64,000 bases of DNA from Pyxicephalus adspersus. Taxonomy: Eukaryota > Chordata > Amphibia > Anura > Pyxicephalidae. The position numbers and the translations under genes were made by a program. Under the pieces are notes generated by a model. That model was not told the DNA's origin. It did no database searches and saw only the letters and a program-made list of their open reading frames with translations. Positions 11,015 through 21,970 of the stretch are shown here, piece after piece. Positions within the stretch are counted from its first letter, which is position 1; each line of letters opens with the position of its first letter. Location: NCBI RefSeq assembly GCF_032062135.1, contig NC_092859.1, positions 47,597,494 to 47,661,493 of the forward strand, written 5' to 3'.

Positions 11015-11253
11015 GCTGAAAGAGTGGTTGGAAACATGAAGCCTCCAAAACCAACAAAAATTAAAAAAGAATTTGTAAAGAAAACTTGCTAATGTAAGCT
11101 GTGCAGCTATATCTGTCCCAGGCGCTCAAATCCTGATCATCCCATGCCTAGAGGCACCTGAGAACTCGGTCTGGGGAAAAGCAATATGAATGCTATGTCT
11201 GTCATGTTCGTTTTACACAGGGTGGAACCCTGAAAATGCACATACTGCAAAAG
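11015..11253 (+). pseudogene. Degenerate CTCF fragment (zinc finger 1 / 4-5 region)
   Basis: 11015-11150 translates as AERVVGNMKPPKPTKIKK, then a broken finger 1: KLCSYICPRRSN. This is the distinctive CTCF sequence AEKVVGNMKPPKPTKIKK... preceding C-x2-C finger 1. In the next frame, 11157-11253 reads [14 protein letters not shown], then [12 protein letters not shown], then LKMHILQK: the end of CTCF finger 4 and finger 5. Fingers 2-3 and most of 4 are deleted. An in-frame TAA sits at 11090-11092 where CTCF has Gln, and a frameshift separates the two parts. CTCFL (BORIS) lacks the VGNMKPPKP segment, so CTCF is the source. No intron is seen across the retained part. Confidence 0.85.
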
Positions 11254-11669
11254 CCTACTGAGGAATGCATCCTAGAAAGTGCCATGGAGAAGCTCATTAC
11301 AGTTGTGGATGATAAGTTAGACAGCCCTGATTCCCCAAAGGAATCTGTCAGTCTTAAGATGCACAAGCAGAAAGAAAAGAGAAAAAAAGGAAAGTTGACA
11401 ATGGAAAAACAAGACTTCTGAAAATCTAGAGAAACAAGGCGGAACTAAGATAAGACGCTTTGCTGAAGGAGCCTAAAGATGCCAGAGACAAATTGGTCCA
11501 GAGCACTGGGTCTCTAAAAAGAACATTTTTTTTGTGTTTGTTTGTTTGTTGTTTTGCCTGGAAAAAGGAAGACACAGGTTTTAAATGGCTGCCTACAGAG
11601 AGGATAGAGCAAGTAAATGCAAAGGCTTATTCTGGGGTAATTGTATAGGAATCGAATACAGGGTCAAAC

Positions 11670-11680
11670 AGAGGGGGGGA
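11670..11680 (+). other. Polypurine tract of the LTR element
   Basis: AGAGGGGGGGA immediately 5' of the LTR start TGTGACAGAG (two bases between). This is the standard plus-strand primer position. Confidence 0.8.
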
Positions 11681-11682
11681 TA

Positions 11683-12095
11683 TGTGACAGAGTGTCACTA
11701 AGAGTGGCAGGAAAGTGTAATAAAGGCTCCAGGGAAATGAAAGTGAGGATGTTTGGATAGGTTTTTTAGAAAGAAACCTGGTTTAGGGCCCTGGAGCCGG
11801 CCAAGGGAATGAAAGGGTGGGTTCCTTGGCCCAACTCAATCCTGACTGGGTAAATGTGCACCTGAGTGCAAGAGAGAGAGGAAATTGATCAGCAAGAGGC
11901 TGAGGGAAGAGGATCAGCCACTGTGTTGCAGGCTGGAGTGTGTTCCAGGCTGAGAAGGCAGCCAGAGGGTTCCAGGCAGGAGAAGGGAGCCAAAGTGGGT
12001 TCCAGGCCGCATGAGAGGGGACAGAACTCCAGGAAGGCCAGCGGGCAAAACCAGATTGGACCTGTGAGTGAAACAGTGTTGATTTAGTGTGTGTT
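11683..12095 (+). repeat. 3' LTR, 3' end diverged
   Basis: Begins TGTGACAGAGTGTCAC and shares about 250 bp with the 5' LTR (11763 onward against 9554 onward), including shortened 27 bp repeats. After about 12015 it no longer matches the 5' LTR; the AATAAA segment is absent, so the terminal part is rearranged or replaced. The exact end is uncertain. Confidence 0.75.
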
Positions 12096-14149
12096 AGTAA
12101 GAGAGGGCACAATATATTTTGATTTCAATATAAAAAAAGTATCTAAGTAGATGCATTTGAGTTTTTGTTGCAGAACCCTCCCGACTTCTAATTGGCATTA
12201 TAAAACAAAGGCATGATAAAAAGAACTTATATTGGCTAGTAACTTAGCAACTGAGAATTATAGACATACTACACTGGGAAATCAAGTGGCCTCGGCTCAT
12301 CTTTTTCAAACAGCATGCGTGTTTCTTTTTTTTTTTGTGCTAGCATTGTCTACAAGTTAGTGGTAGGCTTCTCTTGACAGCCTACTGCATATGTTTAACT
12401 GTATTGTAATGAAAGCTATGGGCTGCCTAACTTTGTTAGAATGCATATAACTAAATAAAAGATTTTCTTCTACCATCAAATTAGCTGCCTTCAATGTTAT
12501 CAGCATGACCTAGAACCAAAATATAAGTAGTTATAAGTAAAATATTTTGCATTTGCACATGAATAAAATATTTCGATTTGCAAAGCCTTTCTGAGGTAAA
12601 TACATTTAAAGTGGATGGAACTTCTTTTGTTTGCTCTCTTTTGTCTGTTAGACCCGAAGCTCAGCCAAAGTTAACACAATTAAAATGAACAGATCAATAA
12701 ATAAAATAAAAAAAATTTAGACTGTTATTGACAGCTGGGACCGGGTGGTAGCAGAAGCAGAACAATAATGAGCTTCACTTGCTTGTATTGTTTCTTTCTC
12801 TCATACTCCAGTGCTGCTGCAGAGAAGAGTGCAGGGGATGAATACTTTGTTAAAAGCAGGAACTGAAGAATTAATAATCACAGATTAATATTGTATGTCT
12901 TTTATATATTTTAGTTAAACTTAAAATGTACAATTGAAAGAGTTATGTTAACTATTCTTTAATTTGCATAAAAATCCTGTTGATCCTGCTAGAAATCTTG
13001 TTAGCTGATAACTTCTTGCTAAATGTTATTGGTTATCATTGTTTCTAGCTTCCCCTCAAGGTTATGGAAATAAATAAGGCCTTACCTGGCTAAAACTCTT
13101 TCAGACATCACCTTTATAACTTAGGTAGAACCCCCATTACCAAAGATTACTGCCCTTGTGGACCTTGAACTACCACTGCATTTGAGCATTAGAACTTACA
13201 CTGATTGCCCTCCCACAACCACAAGGCCTCCAGGATCCAATTCTAAACGGCCAAAGACTTATTCCCCAAGAACTCATGTTTCAAGATATGGGTACCACCA
13301 AATCTACAGTTTCCTTTGTTAAATAAACATCACAGCCCCTTCTGATGAGAGGCAACTGATCCCAGTGCATAAGTACCATTACCCAAAAAAGGCTGCCCAG
13401 AAAGCTAAACCGGTGTCATTGTGATCCCAACTTATCACCAGCTGCACTGCCTTCCACTGCCAAAACTACTTATCATACCTTAGTCAAGCAAGCCCACTAT
13501 TTATAGTGACATATTTAGTCAGGTTGAAAAAACGACATACAGTATGTCCATCAAATTCAACAGGTAGGGAAATAAACATACTCACTATAAGCATTCCCAA
13601 TGGCATCCAGATAGCAAGAGAGAGAGAAGCAGCTCTTTTCCTTTTCTTTATCATGCAAACACCTGGAGCTAGTAGGAGAACGTATGCAGGATCACCTGTA
13701 GGAGACCCCATATGCTCATGCTCCCCTTTCTTCTGCCACTTCATTCATCCCAACTGTTGACTGTTCATTTACTGTATGCAGCTCACCTCCTGGGCACAGT
13801 CAGAGACCTTACCTCTGACATGGAACAATGGAGCCATCTTTCTTCATCCTGGCAATTCACCCTTTTTTCTGGGTGCTGCGATTCACTGAAGTCTCCTTCA
13901 CAGTGTGTTTCTAATGCAGGGTGACATCATCTTTTGGCGACAATCAATAGGTCCTGAATATTGGCACCTAGGCCCAGCCTGCTATCCCATTTGCAACATT
14001 ATTGCCTAGCTGGCTTAACATCTCTCCTTCAGGTTGTGGGGTTACTGAGTGCAAATGGAGACAGTATGGCACCTGCATCTCCAGTCTTGTATGTCCTCAC
14101 CCTTTCCTGCCAAAAAGCAATGTGCTCCCAATCACTCAATGAGCCAGGA
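12096..14149. other. No recognised gene; unclassified sequence
   Basis: AT-rich up to about 13000. Then a stretch of more even composition (13050-14340) with short frames on both strands, none showing a family match. It may be an unclassified repeat, because its right end contains a segment repeated at 8035-8115. Confidence 0.4.
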
Positions 14150-14230
14150 AGGGAACCTGTCAGGGTATACCTGTAGGATTTGCCAAAGATTCTGCCCAGG
14201 TTGCTGCCAGACTGAAACAGGTATGGGGCA
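14150..14230. repeat. Second copy of the 8035-8115 repeat
   Basis: 'cctgtcagggtatacctgta', 'ggatttgccaaagattctgc' and 'ttgctgccagactgaaacag' match 8045-8112 closely. Confidence 0.8.
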
Positions 14231-14681
14231 ACTTGGATGGTCAGCTAAGGCACAGTGCTGAGTCCCAGGGGGTGCTGATGAACCTTCCGAGACCACAAAG
14301 CACATGTCCCCATGATTTTTGGGTCAAGTAGCCCCTTAATATAATTTCTGTTACCTGATTCCAAGCCCACTACAAGCCCCTAAGTAATAGTATACAATGT
14401 ACAAACTTCAGTTTTGTTCATTATTAGCCTTCAGCGCTCAAACTAAAAGGAGGTTATTTTGAGTAACAATACAGAATTGCAGCAACTCATAAATAAAAAT
14501 AAAAACAGCAACAGATAGTAGAGAATACATGGGTTGAAATCTTTGCTCTAACAGTACTGATAGATTCTCAGTTTTTTTTCAGAACCCTGGAGATCACCTT
14601 AAAGCAAGTGAAATAAAAAAAAGTACCTATAGCATACCTGCAATCTCTTTTCTAATGGAGACAACCCACTTGATGAAGACC

Positions 14682-15227
14682 TTAACCTCCAGGGTGGTTT
14701 ATTTCTGTCCAGATTTATTTGTCTAAAAGAGGTACATTTTTTTCATGAAAATTTATTTTACAGTATAATATAATAGTAAGAGTATAATAAAGTTTGAAAC
14801 ACAAAATCATGTCAAAATAATAAATTAAATACATTTAAAAAAATATTATACTCTATTATTATATTATTAATAAAATATTATACTATTTTATTATACTGTA
14901 AAATAAATTTTAATGAAAGACAATGTACTGCTTTTAGACATATATTTCCACTGTGTTGCATTCAATACAGTTATTTTGTATTGAATGCAATACAAAATAG
15001 GTTGAAATTCCTGCCACTCCCCCATTGCAACGATTGCCTGCACCAACGTCTCCGGGTCAGATGCAGAGGACGCCGGCCGGAGGTCCTGGTAACGTAGTAT
15101 TTATTGTTGTTTTTTTATCATTGTTTTTTAGCATTGTTTTAGCTACCCTTAGTGTGACTCAGGGGGAACCACTTTCAGCATCTTTTTTTCCCCCAAATCA
15201 CACTCGGGTTACTGTTGGGTAGGTTAA
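14682..15227. mobile_element. TTAA-bounded piggyBac-like MITE (copy 2)
   Basis: Begins TTAACCTCCAGGGTGG and ends GGGTAGGTTAA, with TTAA at both ends. It shares 'ttttacagtataatataata' and 'gtttgaaacacaaaatcatg' with copy 1, plus the hairpin half 'gtgtgactcaggggg...cacactcgggt', in the opposite orientation. Its internal palindrome (14745-14925) is shorter and more decayed. Confidence 0.75.
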
Positions 15228-17399
15228 ATGCCTCCATGTTTTTCAGACCTTTCTTGAAAGTAGCACTCTCTTTCTGCAGGGCACAGTAGCATCCCTAAGC
15301 TCACAGAACAGACAGGATACTGAACAGCAGCTCTTGGCTTCTGATTAGCCATTCCAGCTGTCAGGCATTAGAACTTTTACAGCAGCCTCTGTGCTGTTTG
15401 GGACCTGGGAGTAAATAACACACACCAGCTGCTGTATTATCGGTAATATAACAGTTGTGATATAGGATAAAATCCAATCTATCACTGTCTTTATTCCCTG
15501 GATCTTGACTGTAAGAGCAAAAATGGCACAATGATTATTGTTTTGAAGAACAGGAGGAAAAATAATAAACTTTCTTTTGGCACTAGTTTTCGCTAGTGCC
15601 CCTGAGGCTACAGAAAGCCCCCTGGCACACATCCTAGGCTATTGTTTCTGCTAATGGTTCCATGGAAGCTGCCACCTTGGTCTGGTTATAGAGGAGCCCC
15701 TGCCGAAGCCCATACTAATACCATCAATACTAAACAAACATATTTGTCATGGGGGTGGGGGGAGTGGTAATGAGTAAAGATTAGTTTCAGTCTGGTGAAA
15801 AAGCATTCCTGCAACTACCATGTATTTACCATCACACAACCAGGATGGCACATAATATTGACTAGAGGCACTAGGTTACAACAGGATCACAATTGGAATT
15901 TCTGGGCCCCATAATAGATAAGATTTCTAGGCCCCCTTCCTCATGTCTAAAAGTTTCGGCATTGTAAAAGTCAATCCCTTTATGGGGGCCTGGTACAGAA
16001 GTACTCCTTGGCCCCAAACCATGATGGCAGCTCTAGGGTACAATGCCATTGATGCCAGTTTCCTGTTGACCACATATACTACAGAGCAGTTCATTTGCAT
16101 ATCAGTTTTTGCGGCATGCAAATGTGTTTCTTGGTGTTGTTTAAAATAGAAGATAAGAGTGGGTCACCCAGAGTGGTGTCAAAGAAGCAACACTAATATT
16201 CATTAATCAAACATATAATATTGCCAAATGAAAAATTGCACCAGCATTTATTGTGCTCAGGTAAAGCCACATCTTTACTAAATTACAGTATGCATGCCAT
16301 GAAAAATGTGAGAAAATATATTTAAAAATGTAAGCATAGTTTTAGAAATGTATTTAGGTAGTGGGAATGGTATGTGCCCAAGATGATAAATGTCTGGATA
16401 AAAATAGGTGCTAGTAGGTAGGCCAGGTCTCTGGGGTAAATTTATACCTAACAATTTCAATTTTGTGCTTTACTTCTGGAGCTAGTCAGGACACAAGAGA
16501 ATAGCCTAATGCATGAATTTAATTTAAAGTCACATATATATTTTAACTTTCTATAAAAGTTTTTACAAAAAAAAGTTTATTTTTTTCCTACGCATGTTAT
16601 AAATTGCTTTTACAAGTCCACCAGTCAAGGATTATTTAAAAAATGTAAGTGGTGGAAACAAAAATGACTGGACAAGTGAATGTTCTATAAAAAATAGCCA
16701 TGAAAACTCCATTTCTCAATGTGAAACAAGAACAGCCAAGCAGCCCCTTTTTAAGCACTGTATTTGTAATGGCAATTTGATTTACAATATGTAATAAAAC
16801 ATCAATCTGTAATCTATCATCAGGGAAAGAGAAGGCAAGTGACTGCTTTATCTGTGAATGTCACACAAATTTAAGAGACTGGATAAACTGTTCTCCATTT
16901 TGCTATGTGTCCCTGGCAGTTTTCAAATGATTAAATATAGAAGTACTGAATAGGCACCGGAGAAATACAGCTGAAAGCAAATACAAACAAGGCAGCATGA
17001 GATGTATTTACCACTGTATATAGAAATTTTATTCTTTTGCTGGGACGACTCAGGGCTGAGCAATAAAATATGTTCTAAAGATACTCAATAATGTCAATAA
17101 AGTTATTTGAATACCAGTGCAGCTTGGTAAAAGACCAATCCTGTCAACTGATCCATCATTCTAAATCCTCGGAAAACCTGTGCAGAGTTTCTCAATGTTA
17201 CGATTTACAAATCCCTAGGTATTCCCCATAGGTTCAGGTGCATGGTGATTGGTTGCTCATTTATCAAGAATTGGATTGTGGGTAAGAGAGGGGAAACAGC
17301 ATGTTTGGGGTTGTACTAGCAATAAAATAGAAGGTGAATTGTTTCCATTATGTCTTTACATTTGTATTTGTTAGCCTAGGTGATCGAGAATGAATGGGA
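15228..17399. other. No gene; one probable repeat fragment
   Basis: About 15845-16035 ('ctgggccccataatagat', 'ctttatgggggcctggtac') reads like a dispersed repeat with GGCCCC words. The rest is AT-rich with no coding signal. Confidence 0.4.
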
Positions 17400-17750
17400 C
17401 TGTAGAGCCTTCCAGCATACCTAACTCACGCATCCCGGGAGGCACTTGGCTGCCCGTTCTGCACATGCCCAAGCAATTTCAGGCACGTTAAATCAAAAAG
17501 GAAAAAAATTGCTGATCTCAGCCATGCACAGTGGAATCGGCAAGTTTTCTTCCCAGTTTTCTTGCCGATCTCGTGCCTGCGTCAGGTGACGGAAGAAGAA
17601 CCCAGAAGAAAAGGAAAAGATAGCGGCCTGAAGATAGATACCAGGACAATGCGAGACTCGATGGAAGAAACCTCCCTACGGATCGACTGCTCTGCATGAT
17701 TGAAAGTAAGTGTGATTTTTTTATTTTGGGTTTACTTCCACTTTAAGTGC
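17400..17750. repeat. Diverged relative of the 4.2-4.9 kb inverted-repeat family
   Basis: Shares 'gccgatctcgtgcctgc', 'tcaggtgacggaagaaga' and 'gatggaagaaacctccc', with the tail 'ttttttattttgggttta', in the same order as arm 1. It is single-armed and more mutated. Confidence 0.75.
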
Positions 17751-20059
17751 AAAACCTGAGAAGTAAAAATACAGCAAATCCCTGATATATATTCTGTTTA
17801 TTGTAGTCAGACGTGTGACACACTGAGTTCTGATCACTGTGAGTTACACCACACATTTTGTCCCATTTAAAAAGTATGACTTATAAAGGCAACAGAAAGT
17901 TAAAGCTCAACTTCTAATTTTCTGAAGGCAACCAGTGGTGAAAAGACTTGCCGGGCCTTGCCCTCCCCTTTCCTTGCATCTGCTCTCTGTACATGCTATG
18001 ATGATGTCACTTCTACTTTTACAGGGTAATACCTGGGTTTGTGACAACATTTGGTGCACACAGTTTAGGCTTTACAGTGAAAAGGGGGACCTTATCTTTT
18101 TTTGCAAAGTCTGCTTGAAATCCTAAAAGAAAAAATAGGTGTTCTGAAGTTCTTGAGTTCCTTCAATAAATTGGTGCTTTTGACTTCCCTTGTTTGTCAG
18201 TACTTGACAAAGATGTGTATTGGTGACAAGACAGCGCCAGAAAGTCAGTCCTCAAAGCCCAACATGAAGAGTCTTGAATTAGATGGTTCAGCCAGAATAT
18301 CTATATCTAAAATAGTGTGCAATCTACCACCACAGAAGCCCATAAAAACCTATTTCTTTAAAAATGATAGGTATTAAACGCATTTTTTTAGTATCAGTGG
18401 CTTTGGAGTGTTATTTACAGTAAACAACAGCTTAAAAATAAAAAGTTATGTCATTATTCCACACTTTGTCATCTTAACCTTTTAAAATTATGCTTATTTC
18501 ATTTACATTGTGGATAAATGGAATCCCCGACTTTAACCTTTTCTGGATGGAGTATGTAAAGGTAAGAACATATTTCATTTTTATTCCTATTTACACATAA
18601 AATTTTCTTTATTCCCTGCCAAGAAAAACTGTCACAGCAAGTGAAGGAAAATCCCCCTGATGAGGACACAGACAACACATGCTATAACCTTTATCTTCTC
18701 TATTCACAAATAAAATAAAAAGAAAGGTTAAACTTTCATTTTGTATAATCCTTTTAAACGTATTGTAACCACTACACAATTTATTTTCCATCCTACATGT
18801 AGAAAAATATGTATTTCCTTTGAGCCTCAGTGATCACAAATATAAATAGATTTTAATGTCACTTTAAAAAACTTAATTTCCAAACCTGTTAAAAATTGTT
18901 AGGCAGTTAAAGTTCATACAATCAAATATTTATGCAGGTAATGCCACCTAAAATATATTGTTAGGCAAAATAAATCGAAATATTGGGCAAAAAATACATA
19001 AAACAAAACCCTTTCAATGATCTATTACTCAAAAAAAAACAAAAAAAAAAAACAAATATGTTAATTGTAAGGGTTTACATACACTTTTATATATCATCCC
19101 ACATACAACCATTTATTCAGCAATTTGCAGCATTATAATGTCTTGTATGAGCTAAAGCTCCATAGTGACAACAAAAGCAGGCACCTTTTAAATCCTTGTG
19201 TGCCTGCTCAGATTTTCTATTAAAAGCATAAGGAACTTTTAAACCTGGTGTACCCCTTCAGGCCATCTCTCATGGATAAGAGTCAAGCTTTGGTCCAACC
19301 CTACCTCCATACACTGTGCAACATTCTAATAGTGGACCCATCTCCTTGCATAGTTTATTCTCCTTGCATATTATAAAATAAAAACGAAGAAGGAAAAACA
19401 CAGCATTACATAATAAAAAAAAATGAAAGTCCCCTGTTCTATTTCCAATGCAGTGTTTTTATAATTAAACCTCCTGGCTCCACCTATAATGGATTTACCT
19501 GTGCGCCTTTGCAGCACCTTCTCTGCACTGACACCAAAATTCAAGTATACTAAGGGAAGTGGTGATGTAATTTCCCCATCCATGTGACAGTGCACAGTCC
19601 AAGGTAATAGCTACTAGACCCCAGTCTTATCACACAAGAAGCTTCAGGTAATGCCACTGGCTGCACTGTAAGCAGACATATTGAGGAAGCATTGGTTATG
19701 TGAATATTCTTAGTGCGTGTGTGTAGCTGCTTTGCCTAACTTTGCATTCTGAAAATATATACATAGCAGTAGCAGCTGATAGCTCCATTTGTCTGCATTT
19801 GCTCATTTTATTGACTCTAATGATGCCCCCTATGATCATTTGACAGTCCAACACAGGCTGGAAGCCACATATGCTAAATGCATTCTCGTATCTAAAACAC
19901 CTGGATGGCAGACCTTAAAACAAAGCTTTCAAGCACATCATATTATTATGTAAATTCTGACAAATGTTATAGGTACCAGAGTTTTTATTTTAGTTATAAA
20001 CAAGCCCTATTACTAAAATGGAAAATGACGTTTAAACTTTAACATTTTAATTTACATTT
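17751..20059. other. No recognised feature
   Basis: AT-rich sequence with poly-A runs (for example near 19030) and chance frames only. Confidence 0.5.
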
Positions 20060-21005
20060 TTTAATCTTTGCAATGTTTAAAAACAACAATTATAATGGTG
20101 ATTGTACTTTAGAGGTTTTTGATCAAATTTGTCAGCTGCACATCCATGGGAATCCCGTTTCACTACACCCCAAGGTTTCTGTATTATAGTTCTGGTAACT
20201 GTTTCTGAGTACATAAATAGTAACTCATTGTCATGTTCAAGAAACCAGGTTGAGGTCATCTAAGCTTTGTGACATGGCATGGTATCCTGCTGGAAGTAGC
20301 TATTAGAAAATGCAGTCATAAAGGGATGGACATAATAAGCATTTTACTGGTTTGATGTGTGCCTAGAAATTATCCCGTACACCACTAAACTACCACCAGC
20401 CTGAATCATTGATACAAGGCATGATGGATGTACGTTTCATGTTGTTGATGCTAAATTCTGACCCTGCCATCCAAGTGTTGCAGAAGAAATCAACACCGTA
20501 ATACCAAGCAACGAAGAGTGAATTATAGCCTCAGGTGCCTTTTCTTAGTTGACAGGAGTGGCACACATGGTGGTTTGGCAAGGTTGTGCATTCAGAGATT
20601 AACTTCTGTATACCTTAGTTGTAATGATTGTTTGTAATGGTTATTAGAATTACTGCTACCTTTCTATCAACTGCGTGAGTCTGGCCATTCTTTGGCTTCA
20701 ATAAAGCATTTATTTACCCAGAGATCTACCCCTCTATGGATATTTACCCTTTTTCAAACCATTCTCTGTAAACCCTACATATGGTTGTGCATGATAATTC
20801 CAGCAGTAGTTTCTGAAATACATCTGATACCAACAACCAAGCCTCATTCAAAGTCACTTAAATCACTTTTTGTTCCCGTTCTGATACTCATTTGAACTTC
20901 AACAGGTCATGTTAACAATGTCTATATGCCTAAATGCATTAGGTCGCTGCCATGTGATTGGTTGGTTAGATATTTGGGTTAAGATGCAGTTCAACAAAAG
21001 TACCT
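20060..21005. repeat. Old vertebrate interspersed repeat, copy 2
   Basis: Parallel to copy 1 at 8395-9553 but uninterrupted: 'aactcattgtcatgttcaag', 'ctttgtgacatggcatggta', 'ataccaacaaccaagcctca' and 'atctatatgcctaaatgcat'-like words, then 'gctgccatgtgattggttgg'. The latter ending is what I recall from the same repeat in fish. Class not known to me. Confidence 0.7.
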
Positions 21006-21389
21006 AAAAAAAATGACTTTTATTAACGTTTTTTTTTTTTTATTCTGTAACTTACAAAGCATTGATGCCACAGACAGCATGAAAACTAGCATTTTCAATG
21101 AAGGTCAATAATGTTCACTTATATATTTCGGTACAGGTTCTGTTTAATGACCAACTTCTAAAAAGCCAATTGGGTTCAACATTTTCTCATTTACACAGTT
21201 TTGTTAGTCCCTTTCAGCTGCAATATGAAATCATTAACATGACAAAGTTATTCACAAGTTAATGGTTATGATCCCAGAGCTTTTTATGTTGCTGGAAGTA
21301 TTTTGAAATTAATGAAGCAGTTTTCTTCTATTAAACACTTATAACACTGGACCGATACAAAACTATATGAATCTTTGTCTTTGCTCTAA

Positions 21390-21970
21390 GTCTTTATTTC
21401 CTATTAAATATGACACAGTGAAATGCATCTTTATTTGCGACTAAAGTATTTTTTTTATCTTTTTTTTCACTTTGAATTTCAAAACTATTGAACTTCTACA
21501 TTTGTACTGCTCATTTATTTAAATAAGGTTCATTTGCAGTAATCACACCATTTGCATTATTAAACTTTGAACAATAAAAATGCTTCATTTAAACCTTGTC
21601 AATGTGAAAAAAAAAAAAATAGGAAAAAAAAAGATTCTGAAAATGGTTACCAAGACAACCGCGGGCTCATATAATTTCATGTTCCATCTTCACGCATTTT
21701 ACTGCATTAACAATGTTAGAGCGAGTTGACTATGAGCATCATAAATAATGTGCTGTGTATGTAAATTGTTAACACTAATTTAATGGATGCTATAATCAAT
21801 TAGTGACTAGATGTAGATTACTCATAAGAAAGCTTGCAGGAATAAAAAATTGGGCTACATCAGACAGCTGTACATCATTATAAAAGAATTTTTTTTTTTA
21901 CATTTATATCTCTGGGGTATACTCACCACTCAAAATATTTGTGGGAGCTGTCAATCTTCAGCCTATGTTC
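21390..21970 (+). repeat. Copy A of a duplicated ~580 bp noncoding segment
   Basis: Aligns by eye with 40925-41480 in the same orientation. Best-kept core: 'ttgactatgagcatcataaa', 'taatgtgctgtgtatgtaaa', 'ttgttaacactaattta' and 'atggatgctataatcaatta'. No open frame. It may be an old repeat or a conserved regulatory element. Confidence 0.75.

Larger units (their letters stand above)
9554..12095 (+). mobile_element. Decayed LTR retrotransposon (Gypsy-like) carrying host-derived sequence
   Basis: Similar sequences flank the element in direct orientation: 9554-9996 (5' LTR, 5'-truncated) and 11683-12095 (3' LTR, 3' part diverged). After the 5' LTR, ending '...ccaca', comes a PBS-like TTTGGTAGAGGATGCGGG at 9997. 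Before the 3' LTR is a polypurine tract, AGAGGGGGGGA, at 11670-11680, and the 3' LTR begins TGTGACAGAG. The interior is only about 1.7 kb. It contains a short gag-like frame and unrelated host-like sequence but no reverse transcriptase, protease or integrase that I can recognise. The element is therefore non-autonomous and dead. Confidence 0.8.

Noticed and set aside
11783..12112. 109-codon and 73-codon frames in the 3' LTR
   Set aside because: Periodic residues come from the 27 bp LTR minisatellite; no protein family.
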